DNA of 8,183 nt from contig CALQJH020000079.1 of assembly GCA_943330835.2 (NCBI GenBank), positions 1-8,183 on the forward strand, given 5' to 3'. Made by a program: the position numbers and the translations under genes. Below, piece after piece: positions 7,158-8,183 of this stretch. The stretch is from Candidatus Kuenenia stuttgartensis (GTDB lineage: Bacteria; Bacteroidota; Bacteroidia; Chitinophagales; Chitinophagaceae). Position 1 is the stretch's first letter. The number at the start of each line of letters is the position of its first letter. The notes beneath the pieces are model-generated. The model saw nothing but the letters and a program-made list of their open reading frames with translations, was not told the origin of the DNA and did not search any database.

Positions 7158-7172
7158 AATTTTTAATTTGTG

Positions 7173-7204
7173 CAAAAATAAGAAACTCCATGATTTTAAG
7201 AAAA
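7173..7204 (-). promoter_or_regulatory. Possible promoter for fbaB-accD
   Basis: On the - strand, TATTTTTG (complement of 7173-7180) matches the Bacteroidota -7 consensus TAnnTTTG. At a 20-base distance upstream lies TTTT (complement of 7201-7204), three of four matches to TTTG. The resulting leader before ATG 7157 would be only about 10 bases, which is short, so the call is weak. Confidence 0.35.
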
Positions 7205-7214
7205 GATACTTTGT

Positions 7215-7985
7215 TTAAATCGGATTTGTGTTTAAAATATTGAAATATGCTACGCTTTTCAACAGTCTGCTGCCATACCAGCTAAATATTTCCCCATTTA
7301 TTAATGCGATTTTACAATTTGGCAGTTGAATTTGTAATTCCATAAGATGCTTTTCTTTAAATGGATAGGGCTCGCTTGACAACAGCACTATTTCGCATCC
7401 ACTATCTTGAATTTGTTTGATACTGACTTCCGGATATCTTTTTTGATTTTGAAACATATTTTGAACCCCTGCTTTATGAAGCATATCATTGATGAAGGTG
7501 TCGCCCCCAATAGTCATGTATGGATCCTTCCAGATTAAATAAACAGCTCTTTTAATAGTTTTGGGGGTTGATATCTGTTCAAAGTCTTTTCTTAATTGAT
7601 CTATCAAAAAAGTCGCCTCTGTTATTTTATCTGTAATCATGCCAATGTCAAAAATCATTTTTAAAGCGTCTTCAAAATTATTGACATCTGTAAGCCATAC
7701 AGGAAAATGTTCGGCAAGTGCTTCAATTTGTTCTTTTACATTCTCTTCTTTATTGGCTATAATCAAATCGGGTTGTAACTCCTGAATCTTTTTTTGATTG
7801 ATTGTTTTTGTACCTCCGATTTTTATTTTATTTTGATGCCATTCCTTTGGATGAATACAAAATTTTGTGATGCCAATTGTTTCGGTATCTAATTCCAAAT
7901 AGTGTAAGAGCTCCGTTTGTGAGGGGACGAGAGAAATGATTCTTTTCGGTTTTAATTTGAGTTCATTAACAGTTGATAATATCAT
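7215..7985 (-). CDS. BtuF-like helical-backbone binding protein without signal peptide
   Basis: This 256-residue protein has the fold signature of class III periplasmic binding proteins of the BtuF/TroA type (cobalamin, siderophore or metal receptors). Visible segments are PKRIISLVPSQTELLHYLEL (13-32), GGTKTINQKKIQELQPDLIIANKEEN (57-82), MTIGGDTFINDMLHKAG (157-173), EVSIKQIQDSGCEIVLLSSEPYPF (186-209) and FSWYGSRLLKS (234-244). The start ATG gives MILSTVNELKLKPKRI with no hydrophobic signal and no lipobox cysteine, and the fold begins at once. The protein should therefore stay in the cytoplasm, unlike true BtuF. No permease or ATPase gene is nearby. The ligand is unknown; cobalamin or a related corrinoid or metal complex is a guess from the family. 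It lies just downstream of a terminator and 57 bases before fbaB on the same strand. Confidence 0.8.
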   Translation of the reverse strand: MILSTVNELKLKPKRIISLVPSQTELLHYLELDTETIGITKFCIHPKEWHQNKIKIGGTKTINQKKIQELQPDLIIANKEENVKEQIEALAEHFPVWLTDVNNFEDALKMIFDIGMITDKITEATFLIDQLRKDFEQISTPKTIKRAVYLIWKDPYMTIGGDTFINDMLHKAGVQNMFQNQKRYPEVSIKQIQDSGCEIVLLSSEPYPFKEKHLMELQIQLPNCKIALINGEIFSWYGSRLLKSVAYFNILNTNPI

Positions 7986-8011
7986 TCAATAAAAATAATC
8001 ATAAAAAGAAA

Positions 8012-8060
8012 AACTCCCACTTTATTTGCTTTTGGCATTTAAAAGTGGGAGTTAGTTTTT
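8012..8060 (-). terminator. Strong two-way intrinsic terminator
   Basis: Perfect 12-bp inverted repeat, AACTCCCACTTT (8012-8023) and AAAGTGGGAGTT (8042-8053), with an 18-base loop. On the - strand it is followed by TTTTTCTTTTTAT (complement of 7999-8011), and on the + strand by TTTTTT (8056-8061). Its main role is probably to end the - strand gene whose stop is at 8100-8102. It also separates that gene from the BtuF-like gene. Confidence 0.85.
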
Positions 8061-8099
8061 TAACCCATTTTACTCAATTTGGTTTTTCAGGTTTGGATT

Positions 8100-8183
8100 T
8101 TACTTTATTGGAAGTAAAATGGTATTCCTGCTTTGAGTACCCATTTCAAAAGAAATGGAATCGGTTTTGTTTTCTACTGGGTC
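8100..8183 (-). CDS. 3' end of an unidentified gene (27 codons), cut by window edge
   Basis: Reading the - strand inward from the window edge gives DPVENKTDSISFEMGTQSRN and then TILLPIK before a TAA stop at 8100-8102. The frame is open to the edge and a strong terminator lies 47 bases further on, the usual arrangement for a gene end. The composition (an acidic, Ser/Thr-rich segment, then a short beta-like hydrophobic end) does not identify a family. It is the only support for a gene here, so the call is modest. Confidence 0.55.
   Translation of the reverse strand, partial: DPVENKTDSISFEMGTQSRNTILLPIK

Noticed and set aside
7155..7175. TTG at 7175 as the start of fbaB
   Set aside because: It adds six residues absent from E. 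coli FbaB and lies within the possible -7 element; ATG 7157 gives the expected length.

Overview
The window looks like an ordinary stretch of a Bacteroidota chromosome, most likely Chitinophagaceae/Chitinophagales. The evidence is low GC, no clear Shine-Dalgarno sequences, a near-perfect Bacteroidota-type promoter (TTTG, 20 nt, TACATTTG), an HU-like/transmembrane/SPOR-like protein of a type common in this phylum, and the style of the GroEL, SmpB, AccD and FbaB proteins. This placement is inferred from the sequence and was not checked by a search.

Left part (1-2506). The 3' two thirds of groL (chaperonin GroEL) runs off the left edge on the + strand and ends in a strong intrinsic terminator. 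Facing it on the - strand is a single-pass membrane protein with an N-terminal HU-like part and a C-terminal SPOR-like part. Diverging from that gene is a small two-helix membrane protein, followed by sdaA.

Middle (2507-5155). sdaA (iron-sulfur L-serine dehydratase, + strand) and smpB (trans-translation factor, - strand) converge with one base between their stop codons. Both are forced to use TTG starts. Upstream of smpB is a gene-free stretch of about 730 bases. It holds the most interesting signal in the window: on the - strand, a good promoter, a transcript of about 60 nt and an intrinsic terminator, with a short 5' segment that could compete with the terminator hairpin. It is either a free small RNA or an attenuated leader for smpB. 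The same gap has a 9-bp inverted repeat just upstream of that promoter and an isolated perfect 15-bp inverted repeat.

Right part (5156-8183), all on the - strand. In transcription order these are the last 27 codons of an unidentified gene, a strong two-way terminator, a BtuF-like binding protein without a signal peptide, fba (class I fructose-bisphosphate aldolase, FbaB type) and accD (acetyl-CoA carboxylase carboxyltransferase beta). The last three are closely spaced and may be cotranscribed, with a possible extra promoter before fba. Their shared theme is central carbon and fatty-acid metabolism; the binding protein does not obviously fit it.

No mobile element, CRISPR array, tRNA, rRNA or phage gene was seen. 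I found no clear new multi-gene system. The leader/small RNA before smpB is the best candidate for something undescribed.
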